A stretch of DNA of 40,872 nt. Origin: Sperchopsis tessellata (Eukaryota; Arthropoda; Insecta; Coleoptera; Hydrophilidae). The notes beneath the pieces were generated by a model that saw only the letters and a list, made by a program, of their open reading frames with translations, was not told the DNA's origin and did no database searches. This document shows, one piece after another, positions 11,278 to 21,977 of the stretch; the first letter of the stretch is position 1, and each line of letters opens with the position of its first letter. A program made the position numbers and the translations under genes. The stretch lies in assembly GCA_033557685.1 (NCBI GenBank), contig JAWQRN010000078.1, forward strand, positions 1 to 40,872, read 5' to 3'.

Positions 11278-11990
11278 GAGAGATAACTATGCATGGGCTG
11301 AGCCAGAGCGTCTTCCCATACGCATCTTCAAGCTACTAGGTGATGCGGTTGTGTGTGGGTTGAGTGTGTGTGCCTTCCTGTACTGATCTGCACCTTTAAC
11401 AGGTAACGCAGGTAATAAAGGTGGCACAGGTAATAAAGGTAACACAGGTATATGTGGGTTAAGGTGAGGACTGATCCAAAGTGGCCTTCCTACTCCTTAC
11501 CACACTTTTCTACGTAACACAACCAGGTTTATGTGAGGACTGAGCCAAAATGGCCATTCTTACACTATACTTGGCTCATCGAGGTAACACAGTATATGTA
11601 GGTTAAGGTGAGGACTGAGCCAAAGTGGCCTTCTTACACTATACTACGCATATTGACATAATATAAATATGTTTAGGTTAGGGTAAGGGCTGAGCCAATA
11701 GTCCTTCCTTTATTTTAAGGTATATTACTATATAACATTAACATGTGTGGTTCAGGTGTGGGCTGGGTGTGTACATCTTCCCGTACAGAACTGCTTTACT
11801 ATGTAGCACAACGAAATATGGATCGAGTTAATGTGTCATTTATTACTTTACGATTGTATACTTGTCCAAACGTGGTGGATGAGTGTGAACGATGCTTACA
11901 CTCAGTGGAGCCAACGTGCCTTCTAATACTTTACCATAGGTTACTGTCTTTTGGAATGAATACAGAGTTCTCTGTTTGAACTGTTACGGG
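11278..11990. repeat. Decayed tandem repeat, unit about 70-100 bp
   Basis: A core of the type 'GTGAGGACTGAGCCAAAGTG' followed by GCCTTCxTAC recurs, diverged, near 11295, 11360 (weaker), 11470, 11540, 11612, 11685, 11760 and 11890. Intervening sequence often includes a GGTAACACAG-like start. The spacing drifts between about 70 and 130 bp, so it is an old minisatellite or satellite fragment, or successive copies of a small element. The open frame 11743-11979 is incidental. Confidence 0.7.
11401..11454. repeat. 9-bp minisatellite, six units
   Basis: Six consecutive 9-mers: AGGTAACGC, AGGTAATAA, AGGTGGCAC, AGGTAATAA, AGGTAACAC, AGGTATATG. They lie inside the larger tandem repeat and probably arose from its GGTAACACAG segment. 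Confidence 0.85.
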
Positions 11991-13329
11991 CCTAGCATAG
12001 TTGATTAACTACCCCTGTCCACCTGTGCCGGGTGTCATTGTGAATCTTCACTTAACAACACTGGCAGTTTTCCCTCTTGAGATCTTTAGCGTGAGGTTTT
12101 TTCCCGGTGTTGTTGAGTTAGTTTTAGATATTAAGTTTTATACGCGATCCTTCTGATTGTCTCATTTTCCTCTAATCAATATAGTAATACATTTTGACGA
12201 GGGATCATGTCTTTTATTTCGAACCTTTAACAAGTCCGCTTCCATAACGAACCTGCAAACTAACACAACGTCAGTAAGTCCTAACCGATGATTACAAAAT
12301 AGGTAAATGAATTATTATAGTTATAATTACTTTAACTTGGCCAATTATATGCGTTTTCGTCCTTTTTGAGTGGTAATTTAATTTAAGGTAACGAGAGTGC
12401 ACAAGGTTCACCCGTTAACCTCTTTTGCCGCATGCCTTGAAAAGCGCGATTCGTTACAATAAATTGGATTAAAATAAACGCTATTTATGTTGTCTAGAAA
12501 ATAGTCAGTTAACAATAAAAACAAAGCTAACTACAAATATTTAAAAACACATAAAACTAAGAGAGCAGGCAATGAATATTGTTTGCAAAATACAGTAAAA
12601 TTTAAAACATGCTTATGACGAATCTAAAACACGTGTAACACACCTCTGTGATTCATTTTTCAAAAACGCAAATGGACTATAAAATGCATAAATAACAAAT
12701 GTGTGACGGGATGGAGGGTACTAAAAATTCATATTCCATCGCGTACATACACTCTTTAAATACATTATGACACCAATGTACTACAATTGTAGTTTTAAAT
12801 AATTTTTTGGATAAATTTGTGATATATTACTAAAAACTAGCAAATAAATCTAGAACATTCATTTACTTTTCAAAATCATCACAAAAGTAAATTCAATATT
12901 CGACCGTATTGAAAAGAATTAATTTTAAATTTGTATTTCGCACAAGAGATGGAAATGCAATAGGAAACTAAAAGAGCTGAAAGATTGGAACATAATTTCA
13001 CATAATCTGAGTAATTTTGATAGCAAAAGAAAATGTATAATAAAATGAGCTTTAATAAGCTATAAATACAGTATAATTTTAATATATTTAGTTTCCAAGC
13101 AGTTTTGGAATCTGAAAAAATAAGAGTAAATAACGTACTCCAAATGCGCACAAAAGTATTACACTCAAGAACATATTCATTAACAATCATCACAGATTAA
13201 AATTTCTGTGCAATGTATTCAGCACCCAATACATATTAGGGTTAACTTATGTTCAGCTAACTAGTGGATACCAAAGACGAATCATTTTTCCGCACAAATA
13301 TTTATTGATATTAAACTCTCTGTCGCACA
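11991..13329. other. No gene recognised; possible LTR-like start at 11983
   Basis: The sequence from about 11983 begins TGTTACGGGCC and is GC-richer than its surroundings to about 12270. That opening resembles starts of insect LTR elements. No matching CA end with a target duplication, primer-binding site or internal coding region was found, so I do not call an LTR. The remainder to 13329 is A/T-rich with only a spurious minus-strand frame at 12879-13193. Confidence 0.35.
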
Positions 13330-14165
13330 TTTCAGTTTTACTTAATAAATACTGATATTTCTCTAGTACACCTTTAAGTGATTAAACTATAGACATAACA
13401 CAGTAAAAATTTAGATGGGTGCGCCCCCACCATAAGTGCGCAGTTCTTAATTGGTATATATAGAATATTTTACAACAAACTAATCACTATTATTTTTAAT
13501 TAGCTTTGCTGTATTTAGAATTACAAGACAAGACTTTATCGCTCTAATACCTCAGGTTGGAAGATTTCTAACTCAGGTTATAATGTCAGAGGTATTCATT
13601 GGTTGTGATAAACAACACTTACTAGGGTGTAAATAGTAAACACTAAGTTTTGGGCGCAGAACTATTTTATACCAACAAATGATAATTCCTGGAAATGCTA
13701 TAGCTCTGTTTTAATACATTAACATTATCCAAGTGGTACGTGTAATTCGACCATTCGTCAATTTTATGTTATTGTGACTTAGTTTGATCGTTTGTATGAT
13801 TAGTTGCATCAAAATTGTTATGTATTACCACATGTTTTTGTTGAAATTAAATTCAATATTTTACATAATGGATGAAGCTTCCTAAATATTTCTTCATTTG
13901 AAGAGGCATTTAAATTAAATCTAGATTAGCTGTTTATTGTAGCAAGAAGATTTTTAGTAAGAACCGTTTTTATTATTACTGGGTTTCATTAACGCGAAAT
14001 TGATAGTAAATGTCAAATACCAATGATATATATTAAACATTTTTTTATTAAATTTGACTAGAGAATGCATTTGAACTTGTAATTTGTATTTGTTAAAATA
14101 TAACTATCATTCGCATTTAAATTCTACTTGATATAATGAACATATCTGCTCCTTAATCAACTACA
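13330..14165. repeat. Dispersed repeat R, copy 1, left part
   Basis: Diverged but collinear with 26690-27445 and 27815-27920. Matching landmarks include GTGCGC...CCACCATA (13421 versus 26776), GGTTGTGATAAA (13597 versus 26961), 'TTTTTGTTGAAATTAAATTC' (13836 versus 27232) and CTTGAxATAATxAACA (14128 versus 27895). No coding frame is conserved between the copies. The Jockey-like LINE begins where this part stops and the match resumes at about 16791. Confidence 0.75.
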
Positions 14166-14203
14166 TTATAATTATAATAATGATAATAATAATAATATTT
14201 TAT
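14165..14203 (-). terminator. 3' tail and polyadenylation signal of the Jockey-like LINE
   Basis: On the minus strand the element ends in AATAAA (plus 14198-14203) followed by a run of TTA/TAT trinucleotides out to about 14165. This kind of simple-repeat tail is common at 3' ends of insect LINEs of this group. Confidence 0.75.
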
Positions 14204-14443
14204 TCATAATGCCATAAGGCGTGAATAGCAATATAACGGTATTTCAACATACAATTCATATAAATGCACGAACATTTTGGGCACCAATAAGGATATTCAA
14301 ATCAAGAACTAAATAAACACACAAGAAAATTAACACAAAAATCATACACAAACGAAAGCGAGATGATCTACAAAACTAAAACTTGAATGCCAACAAATCA
14401 AAACGAGAAGAAAAAAAATCAAAATGAGTTCTTCAGATATTGC

Positions 14444-15930
14444 TCAAATTCCGGCAAAAAAAAGTGTCAGACAGAAAAACAGCCTTCTTGAACGCATACT
14501 GTGTATCAAGTTTTCTGATACAGGGAGTTTATTAAATAAGATCTTCGCTCGGTAAAAATAGGTATTCAAACACTTAGCATAGTTTGTTACGACGGGTCTA
14601 AGTTGTTCTCTATGGTGGTATACTCGTGTACGTGTAAGTTTCGCTAAAACAAGTGCTGGTTTTTTAAAAACGTGAAGTTTTACACACGGCTGAAAGCGTT
14701 TAGGTCTTATTTCCTGCAAAAACGTCCCTATATGTATCCATTCGGCCCATTCCAACCATTACATGCAGTGATCTATTTTGAGTCTTGAAAATGACAACAG
14801 ATCCCGGCATATCTCCCCAAAACTGAACACCGTATCTTAGCAGAGATTCCATCATGAGGGTGTCTATATCTACAACATCTTTAACTGCTTTCAAAACATA
14901 AAATGCTGACTTTAACTCTTTATTTAGATTTTCTATGTGTTCACTGTATAAAAGATTCACATCTAACTTCAGCCCAAGAAAGTTGCTGCATAATACCTCG
15001 ATCACTAAATGAGCATTCAAATTCATGCTCATATTACAATCGGTTGGCTGGTAGTGATATAAAATTATGAAGTTATTATCCACGAACCAAGAATCAACAC
15101 TCCGTAGAACATTTTCTGCCGAACGGATTAATACATCTGCATTACCAGCAGAAAACACAGCAGTTTTGTCGTCGGCGTACATTACTAATTCCGTGGTAGT
15201 ACATTAAAATAGATCAAGACAAATTTAAGGATATTGGACCAAATATGTAGCCCTGAGTTATACCTGTAATAATATTCACAGCTACAGAGTTTAAATCGTC
15301 AAGCGACACACACTGGAGTCTGTCTTTGAGATAAGGATACCATCACTCCAGAGCAACTCCACGCACTCCATATTTTTCCAGCTTTTCCAGAAGAATAACA
15401 TGATCGACCAAATCGAACGCCTTTCTAAGATAACATATCAACAGTTCAGCGAGCCGTCCACTATTTAAGTTAGCGTTGACAATTTTCAGCAGATTACACA
15501 TGACCAACACAGTCGACCTGCCTTGGTGGAAACCATGCTGACAGGCCGAAAGCAAACCATTCCGACGAAGAAAGTCTTCCAGGTGGAATTTAAAGGGCTT
15601 TTAAAATATCTTGAAGATGATTAGAGACAAAGCAATTGGATGATAATTAATTATTTCCCTTTAGCTTTCCTTTTTGAAAATGTAAACAATCTTGGAAACG
15701 ACGAATTAATAAAGTAAGTAGATGCAAAGGAACATCTACATAATGTTTTGGAACAGAAACAGGAACGTTATCGTGACCAAAAGAATTACATTTTTTAAGA
15801 TGGAGTATTATGCAACGAACTCCAGATTCAGTGCCAAGAGAAAGGAAGAAGTTCTGCCCAGCCACAGGAAACGAATAATGCGAGAAATTCTTGTTATTCT
15901 GTGCACAAGATCGGCCAATTGGCAACCATC
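14444..15930 (-). pseudogene. Jockey/CR1-like reverse transcriptase, broken but with YADD
   Basis: Frames in order: 'INYHPIALS' (about 15655-15625; usually NYRPIxLL); 'SACQHGFHQGRSTV' (15549-15510); 'LRKAFDLVDHVILLEKLEKY' with the first catalytic D (about 15420-15365); a 'VxIxTGITQGYIxGP'-like block (about 15270-15230); and 'MYADDKTAVF' with both catalytic aspartates (15182-15153). After a frameshift the C-terminal 'FKTQNRSLHVMVGMGRM' (about 14790-14740) and 'CLNTYFYRAKILFNKLPVS' (about 14560-14505) follow. Blocks match CR1/Daphne/Jockey-type LINEs and are noticeably less worn than those of the RTE element at 2060. It cannot be translated in one piece. Confidence 0.9.
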
Positions 15931-16299
15931 GACAATCTCTTGGCCATCAACATCCCTTAGTGTAATTCTACGATTCACCGACACCAGGCCAGTAACCTAC
16001 TGTACACACCTCCATATAGCCCCAGACTTAATGCCGGAAACACTAATCTCACTATCAATTGCAAATCTCTTGTCAAGCAAAATATTTGAGTATTCTGTAT
16101 ATTACGCGATTATGGTTGGCACAGGTATTTGCTTAGATAAACAAAATAACTGGCGCTTTGTTTTGCAAGAATTCCTAATTCAAATGGTAATCCATGGCTT
16201 TTTATGTTTAAATTTTAATTTCCTGAGAGGAAAGCAAGTTTCGTAGGTATCAATGAATTTTGAATAAAATTCATTAAACTTCTGTTGGGCACTATTATC

Positions 16300-16790
16300 C
16301 CCGTTGTAAACTCCATTCCATTTCCATTCCTTCAGCATTTCTCTACATCTATTAAGTCCAGTGATATTGAGTTTCTGGCAAATTTATAAACTGGCTTGAT
16401 AATCCGAAATCACAGTGTCATACACGCTGATGTTGAAAATGCGTGCCGGTATTGACACTTAAGGGAGTAGATCGTTAGAGTTCAAGAGCGACAGGAAGTC
16501 CCCAGACTCGCGACCGTTCTCCATAACATCAATATTAAAATCGCCCACAATAATATCATTTCTTCCCGATAGAGATTCAAAAAGAGTGTTAAATTATCCC
16601 AAATCTTACCAGTTGAGAAAGCCGGGCTACAATATGCACACACTAAAATAACTGAGTCAATCACATTCAGATTCAATTCAGCACAACAAAATTCCATCGA
16701 TTTTTTAAAATTAAATACTGAAATTTGTTAAAAATATTAAATTATTATGCATATATAAAAAAGCCACCACGACGAAGAATGATTATTGGT
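16300..16790 (-). pseudogene. Jockey-like LINE endonuclease, truncated
   Basis: The minus-strand reading begins 'RGGFFIYA' (about 16775-16750), then 'EFCCAELNLNVIDSVILVCAY' (about 16695-16630), the conserved E-L-x-x-V-Y strand of APE nucleases, then 'LTLFLNLYREE' and, after a frame slip, 'IIVGDFNIDVMENG' (about 16560-16520) containing the GDFN catalytic block. The catalytic C-terminal SDH region is not visible where expected near 16430. The first part of the domain is missing because the insertion is truncated. A linker with scattered homology, including 'KKPWITI' near 16190 (W of the usual PWxT motif), leads to the RT. Confidence 0.8.
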
Positions 16791-16890
16791 CTTAATATTG
16801 ATATATTCTTCTACTTATATTTAAGCTTCTTCTTTTTAACAAATCTGGGATACAAAATTAGTTGTTAAAAGATAGTATAATGATCCTTGT
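16791..16890. repeat. Dispersed repeat R, copy 1, right part
   Basis: The block TTCTTCTTTTTAACAAATCT followed by ACAAAATTAGTTGT matches 27965-28045 of copy 2. It resumes the alignment interrupted by the Jockey-like LINE at 14170-16790. Confidence 0.7.
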
Positions 16891-17395
16891 CTGTACTTAT
16901 GGGAAACAGTCTAGCCAACAAAATACTGGATATTTTCATAGAGTGATACATATTAGAGATACTTCGTGCTGTAGGTAATTAAGGTAGGGTAAATTTAATG
17001 TACCTCTGTGAAATTAATATGCAAACATTTTTGTTTGTTACAGATCAAAAATATTTATTAAATGTGACGTAATGTTAAATTAATACACTCATTATCAAAT
17101 CACTTATCATTAGCAACATGATGCCTCAATATCTGAAAATGTGCCTATTTCAGTATATAATCTTAGAGGTACGGTTATGCTTTCCTAAATGATGGTCTAA
17201 CACCTGAAAGCACAACTAGTTTTCTACGTACTATTAAAGGTATGGTTACACGTTCCTTAATTATTTACCAAAATTTACCTATTTCCGTTTGTTCCAAAAG
17301 AGTAATAAAATCATTGATTGTGTAATATTAAGAAGTTTATTTTTATTTTCAGCAAAAATTAATAATTCTAATCTAGCTTCGCGGTAACTTGTCAT
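16891..17395. other. AT-rich sequence, no gene recognised
   Basis: No coding or RNA feature seen. It separates two LINEs that point away from each other. Confidence 0.45.
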
Positions 17396-17401
17396 TGACA
17401 T

Positions 17402-17695
17402 GGGGTTGTACCATTATATGCACGCTTCGGTGCCAAATTTGATGATTTAAATGAGTACCGGCATTTATGCACGGATAGATCTCTGGAATACTTTTGTAAT
17501 GAGATTAATTTGCCGGTTATTGGTTCAGTTGTTATGATGTGCCTCTATCGCAATATTGAAAAACTATTGGGCACACTCGCTAGAAGAATAAGAATAATTC
17601 TAGGGGACTATAATATAGAATCTCTTATCGAAGAATACGTTTCAGGGGACTTTTTCCCTCTTTTGTATAATTATGGTCTTGTTACTGGTGTGTAA
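17402..17695 (+). pseudogene. LINE endonuclease fragment
   Basis: One frame is open for about 95 codons and reads 'VVPLYARFGAKFDDLNEYRH' near its start, 'INLPVIGSVVMMCLYRN' around 17505-17555 and 'IRIILGDYNIESL' at about 17584-17622, with 'FFPLLYNYGL' following. GDYN corresponds to the catalytic GDFN of APE-type nucleases, and the preceding VxCLYR is the strand that usually reads VxxVYR. No start codon belongs to this frame because the element is 5'-truncated; the methionine at 17510 is internal. The frame ends at 17695, and further linker similarity is only patchy to 18100. Confidence 0.8.
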
Positions 17696-18098
17696 CTCAA
17701 ATGTGTATAGATAATGATGTATATGAGACTGGTCATTACTTTTTTTTACTTTTGTAGAGATAACACTCTGGTTCAGCCTGAGTGTAGGTATACAAGAAAA
17801 AGAAATGTAAAGTCACTTGATAGATTCAAACCCATTCTTATGGAATCCGCCAGGGGTAAATTTTCTTAGAGTATGAGATGACCCTTCGATTTTTGTTTTC
17901 CTCTTAAAAAGGTTAACTCTCAACTCAGAAAGTCGTGGATCACGAACGGAAGTCAACAATTTTGTAAGACAAAACTCCAACATTTTGCCTATCCAGGCAA
18001 ATCTCACATCCTATCATAACTTCATACAATAAAAAGAATTCTTTTATTCTGAACAGGATGATTCTACTGGCAAAGAAAATGAATACTGAGACAGAAAT

Positions 18099-18900
18099 TT
18101 GGCTTTTGTGAAAATAAATCGAAAACAGTTTGGAAATCAGATTTTGGGTCGTGAGTGGGAGGACAGATCTCTTCTCCCAGATCCAGAGTCGATAACCAAT
18201 ATGTTGATTCGGTATTTTCAATCATCCTTAATGCCGACTAATATAAATTCTGTGGACCATCTATTTAATGCAAATTTTCAGCATATTGTATTTGTGTTCC
18301 CTATTAACCAACTTGAAGTTCGTGGTATCATCTTTAATCTTCAAAACAGAAGATCATTTGGACGTGACAATATACCTATTTCTGGGATTAATAACTGCTT
18401 GAATTTTGTTGCATCCATTCTAACCCACCTTAATATTTCCTTATTTAAGGCGGGTTACATTTCTGACGAGTCTAAGATTTCCGAGTAATATAAAGGGTAA
18501 TACCAGTGTTTAAAAACGGTAGTCCAACTGATGATGTGAACTATGATCCGATAGCCTAGTCGTCTGCTCTCTTTAAGTTATTCGAAAGGTGCATGAAGTC
18601 TCAGTTGGAGAATTTGTATTTGTAGCTCAACTTTACATGAGGTTCGTCATAATACCAACTAAATCGGCAATAAACAGCTTATTAAAAGCCATTTATGTTA
18701 ATAATTTTAATGCTGGCCGACCTACATCTTTGGTAGTGTGTATTCTCAGCAACGCATTTGACAAGGTCAATAGACATCAATATATATCATTTCATTTCTC
18801 TAGATCTGAGTTACTATATGTTCCTGCTAGCGATCTCTGGGGATCTATTCTTTGCCCACTTTTGTTGACTGTACTGAAGAATGAATTCTGCTAACACAGC
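18099..18900 (+). pseudogene. LINE reverse transcriptase, N-terminal and palm part, broken
   Basis: An open stretch 18099-18488 reads 'EVRGIIFNLQNRRSFGRDNI' (about 18315-18374), the pre-RT helix block (usually 'KSxGxDxI'), and 'LTHLNISLFKAGYISDESKI'. After a frame change come 'VFKNGSPTDDVNYDPIA' (about 18510-18560; NYRPI motif) and 'FKLFERCMKSQLE'. A third frame (18589-18894) reads 'GRPTSLVVCILSNAFDKVNR' (about 18715-18775), with the first catalytic D in NAFDK, and 'LWGSILCPLLL' (about 18835-18870; QGSxLGPxLF motif). The YADD box is not preserved: the next block reads 'GVISADSVEESVLKVQ'. At least three frame changes exclude function. Confidence 0.82.
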
Positions 18901-19009
18901 AGGTGTGATTTCTGCTGATAGTGTGGAAGAATCGGTGCTTAAAGTTCAAGCAGTATCAGCTTATCAGCTTATAGATCCGAATTTATAATTGAATATCGGC
19001 GAGCAATTA

Positions 19010-19312
19010 ATAACACAGACAGCTGGTAAGGTTAGAAATAAATACTTACATTCCCTACCATATAGAGGATTTAAATCGAAGACTTAACTCTGCAATTTAT
19101 GCCATGAGTACTATTAGAAATTTCGTTGGGGTAGAAACCCTTACGGAGATTTTTGGGGAGAAGTGTCATTCTCCGACATACACTTTAAGACAAAAAGGGC
19201 ATTTTCCGTTCGAACTGAATATTGCCACTTCCAGCTGTATATATGTTCTCCATGCTTGTGTACGTTTTTAAGAACCAAGATACGTTCTATCGTAATTTGC
19301 ATGTACAGGGTG
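19010..19312 (+). pseudogene. LINE reverse transcriptase C-terminal fragment
   Basis: The plus-strand frames read 'DLNRRLNSAIYAMSTIRNFV' (about 19060-19120; start partly reconstructed across a slip), 'FKTKRAFSVRTEYCHFQ' (about 19180-19235; QKRxIRxI block) and 'KNQDTFYRNLHVQG' (about 19272-19312). These are the expected order for the thumb and C-terminal parts of Jockey/CR1-type RTs. The similarity stops at 19312, immediately where sequence shared with the DDE transposon copies begins. Confidence 0.75.
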
Positions 19313-19865
19313 ATTCATTATATTTTAACCCCCTATTAACTCTTTTATTATAAGAGTTATAAAAAATGTGAAATACAAAATTTGTAGGGAATCATCTATA
19401 TTTTTTTAAATACTACCGAAAAAAAGAATTGCTTCCACCACATCACGTGATATAAGAATGGAGGTGATTATTTTAAAGAATATATTTTTAAATTTTGTAT
19501 TAGATCCTTTTTTCTGATTTTAATTATATAAAGACTGATAGGTTTAGGTGTAAAAGTTTTTGACATCTTAGACCTTGACAATGTTCTAAATATGCTTTGG
19601 CTAATGATCTATGCAACATTGTTTCTTTATTATCATTTTTCAGGTTTGACATTTATTAGTATTATTTCATCAACATGGGTTACATATAAACCGAAAAGTT
19701 TAAAATATTTTCCCTAATAACAACAAAAATAAAAAATCTGCAAGAAGACAGTATATAGCATTATACCCAAATTGCCCGGCTCCCAATGAAAATACAATTT
19801 TGTATAATTATAGAAATTTGAGATATACTAACAGTCTTAACAGAAAAATATGTAGCATTACATTT
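19313..19865 (+). mobile_element. DDE transposon, left-end fragment in plus orientation
   Basis: From about 19560 to 19865 this is a diverged copy, on the plus strand, of the reverse complement of 20760-21060. Shared blocks include CAACATTGTTT, 'GACATTTATTAGTATTATTT' and GCAAGAAGA. It carries 5' untranslated sequence and the first part of a transposase at 19740-19860, whose reading 'AARRxYxxLYPNCPAPxENT' (partly interrupted) fits a DUF4817-type N-terminal helix-turn-helix. It stops abruptly near 19865, where the oppositely oriented copy begins. The ACAGGGTGATTCATTA at 19305-19320 may be its outer end, though the LINE also reads into these bases. Confidence 0.65.
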
Positions 19866-21240
19866 TGCAAATGCTTTATGGTTAAAAACTACAAACAATT
19901 TTCCAAAGGGAAACAATTATTTAAAACACCAAGCTCATATGTTATTCTTAAATTTTGTATGCAGTTGGAAACTGCGTTATTGTTTTCCAAGTTTAAATCA
20001 TAAAATTCTCCCCTAATGTTATTTATAATAGTTTCAACACTCTCAAGAAAATTATTATTAAATTTGTCTTTTAGAAACCCCACAAAAATACATCCAAAGT
20101 GTTATAACTTACCTGATTGGTGGCCATGTAATGGGTCCGCCATTACCAATCCAAACGTCATATTGACCATTTAAGTGCACCCGAACCTACAAAACATTAT
20201 GTGGAGGTGCTCAGTGCTGTTGCCAAATTATGCTATGAAGCTCATCATCAGAAAATTGTTGATCCAAAAGCTGTCCAACCTCTGAAAGAATAATTTGTAG
20301 ATATGTTTCCAGTGTTAAGTTTTAATCGAAAAATATAGGCCCTACAATTTTATTTAGGAAAATACCACACCAAAATTTTTTAAATTTTCTACCGGACATT
20401 TTAATTGGAACAACTCTCCATTTTCGTTGATTTTTGTAGTCCTCCGAATGCCTATTTATTCTGTTAAAAAATCCATGCTGTGGAAAACGACGATTCATAT
20501 ATTCATAGGATATGTTTGAACAAGTTAGGGTTTTTATCCAGTCTTTGGGGCATTTGCTGGCAATATTCCAATCTTTACCGCTTCTGACCTTGTGTAATTG
20601 GCTATCAGATTACCGATTTTACTTAGAGAGGATTTGTGTTCAAATAAATGTTTAAACTAGGGGTGCGGCAAAACCTTAACATTAATTTAGTTTTATTCAT
20701 TATATGAGTTAATTATATGATTGTTACCTTCAAAATGTGTCATAATACAAGATCTTCATTCTTGTTTGCTCTAGTGCGACACCTTTTCCTTTTAAGACTC
20801 TTTGTATATCTCAAATTTCTATAAGTATTCAAAAATGTATTTTCACTGGGAGCTGGGCGATTTGGGCATAATGCCTCTCTTCTTGCAGCTTTTATTATTT
20901 TTATTATTTTTTAAATAAAGAGAAAATATTTCAAACCATTTTGATGAAATAATACTAACAAATGTCAAATAACAACAATGGTAATAAAAAAACAATGTTG
21001 TCATATACCATGAGCCAAAGCCTAACGCACTTCTGTCAGAAACAAGCTTTAAAATGAATTTGAACAATTTATTGACATTGCGTAACTTCTTTTTTTCTAA
21101 TATATGTTGCGGGGAGCAGTTTCCTGATCGACAATGATTTATTTGTACTATATTTTGGGAATTATTATTGTTATTTCGAAAATTGACAATTTGACAGTTT
21201 ACATATTTTTGTTTTTTTCTGAAAAATATAATAAACAAAC
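19866..21240 (-). mobile_element. DDE transposon, larger fragment in minus orientation
   Basis: This copy runs on the minus strand from 5' sequence near 21240, through the DUF4817-like segment (20889-20770), to the transposase C-terminus ending at 19889. It is the same family as 19313-19865 in opposite orientation. No terminal inverted repeat is visible at either end, so both ends may be truncated. Confidence 0.7.
19889..20900 (-). pseudogene. DDE-superfamily transposase with DUF4817-type N-terminus, broken
   Basis: The transposase would cut and join the element's DNA. Minus-strand blocks in order: 'ALCPNRPAPSENTF' (about 20870-20830), the N-terminal HTH; 'GFFNRINRH' (about 20475-20445; usually DGxFNxHNxH); 'VPIKMSGRKFKKFWCGIFLN' (about 20420-20355); 'IVGPIFF' (about 20350-20330); 'GNGGPITWPP' (about 20150-20120), preceding the usual RSPDLNxLD; and 'LDVFLWGFLKDKFNNNFLE' (about 20100-20045), continuing open to a stop at 19889. 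The last 65 codons are intact. The segment between the HTH and FNRINRH has lost its frame, and the second and third acidic residues fall in stop-interrupted stretches. Confidence 0.8.
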
Positions 21241-21671
21241 TTTCACGTTATTTAATTTTTTTTAACTTGGATTACAGTATACTGGATATTGGTTGTATTG
21301 AAATTTTTATGTAAGTATATTTTATACAAGGGACGTTTATGTCATAAACTTCAGCTGCATGGGTAATTTTATGTAGTGTGGGTATAAGGAAACTTTGTTT
21401 TTTTACCATGTAAAATTTCGACACCATTGTTACATTTGAAATACAAGTATTTTTCTATCTACCAACTACTATAATATAATTCTTCACCTAGCTATATTTT
21501 GAAATTAACTATTGCCAATTATACGATTATATTTAAGCTGTGTACAACATAAATACATTTAATAACAACGATTCTATAGTTTTTATAAGTTTACATTTGA
21601 TCAATCACAGAACTGAGACTCAAGCAAATGGAGAAAACATGACCTTCCTTTATTTTTTAAAACTGTATATT
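21241..21671. other. AT-rich sequence, no gene recognised
   Basis: No coding or RNA feature seen. It forms the left flank of the SINE. Confidence 0.45.
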
Positions 21672-21683
21672 ATAATAGCTACT
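21672..21683. repeat. SINE target duplication, left
   Basis: ATAATAGCTACT here matches ATAATAGTTACT at 21978-21989 with one C/T difference. Confidence 0.7.
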
Positions 21684-21684
21684 A

Positions 21685-21977
21685 GCCGTCTCGTAGCTCA
21701 GTGGCTAAGTACTAGGCTTCTAAGCGTGGGGTCTCGGGTTCGACTTCAAGGGGTGGTCGGGTTTTTGTGATTAGGGTAAAGTCTTTGTAGTACTCGTCTT
21801 CCGGAAGAGACGTAAAATGGTGGGTCCTGTATATTCTAGGTAAAATGAAGACAACGTGCACGTAAAAGAACCCAATTCCAGTTAGAAAATCTCAGTTTAT
21901 GACACCTAATCCCAGGCTTCGGTGATTGGCCATAGCAGCGGAAATAGGTCGACGTTGAATAAACAAATAATATAATA
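21685..21977 (+). mobile_element. tRNA-derived SINE, about 290 bp
   Basis: The head has RNA polymerase III promoter elements: TAGCTCAGTGG (21694-21704, box A) and GGTTCGACTTC (21737-21747, box B), 33 bp apart, as in a tRNA. The anticodon-loop region reads CTTCTAA, suggesting an arginine tRNA (TCT) ancestor, but the stem is mismatched, so it is not a tRNA gene. The body contains a 'GTCTTCCGGAAGAGACGTAA' block (21798-21817) and a 'GCACGTAAAAGAACCC' block (21858-21873), which resemble conserved cores of widespread animal SINE superfamilies. It ends with AATAAAC and ATA repeats. Amplification would depend on a partner LINE, which I cannot identify here. Confidence 0.85.

Larger units (their letters stand above)
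14170..16790 (-). mobile_element. Jockey/CR1-like LINE, 5'-truncated, inserted in repeat R
   Basis: Endonuclease, linker and RT lie in that order on the minus strand, ending in a polyadenylation signal and a simple-repeat tail. The 5' end falls within the endonuclease near an 'RGGFFIYA' block (normally 'RGGVxIYxR'), so the insertion is 5'-truncated as often happens in target-primed reverse transcription. Both flanks match the uninterrupted repeat R copy at 27900-27960, which fixes the boundaries to within about 20 bp. Confidence 0.85.
17396..19312 (+). mobile_element. Second Jockey-like LINE, truncated and diverged
   Basis: On the plus strand the endonuclease (17402-17695), RT (about 18100-18900) and RT C-terminus (about 19060-19310) lie in the usual order. 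It belongs to the same broad group as the element at 14170-16790 but is a different, more worn family. It starts inside the endonuclease at an 'HGVVPLYARFGAKFDDL' block, so it is 5'-truncated. Its 3' end is lost where the DDE transposon segment begins near 19312. Confidence 0.85.

Noticed and set aside
11743..11979. 78-codon plus-strand frame
   Set aside because: It consists of the tandem-repeat units and their spacers; no domain.
11983..12270. Possible solo LTR beginning TGTTACGGGCC
   Set aside because: No convincing CA end, target duplication, primer-binding site or partner LTR could be found.
21685..21757. Functional tRNA gene
   Set aside because: Box A and box B are present, but the acceptor and anticodon stems do not pair properly and a SINE body follows.
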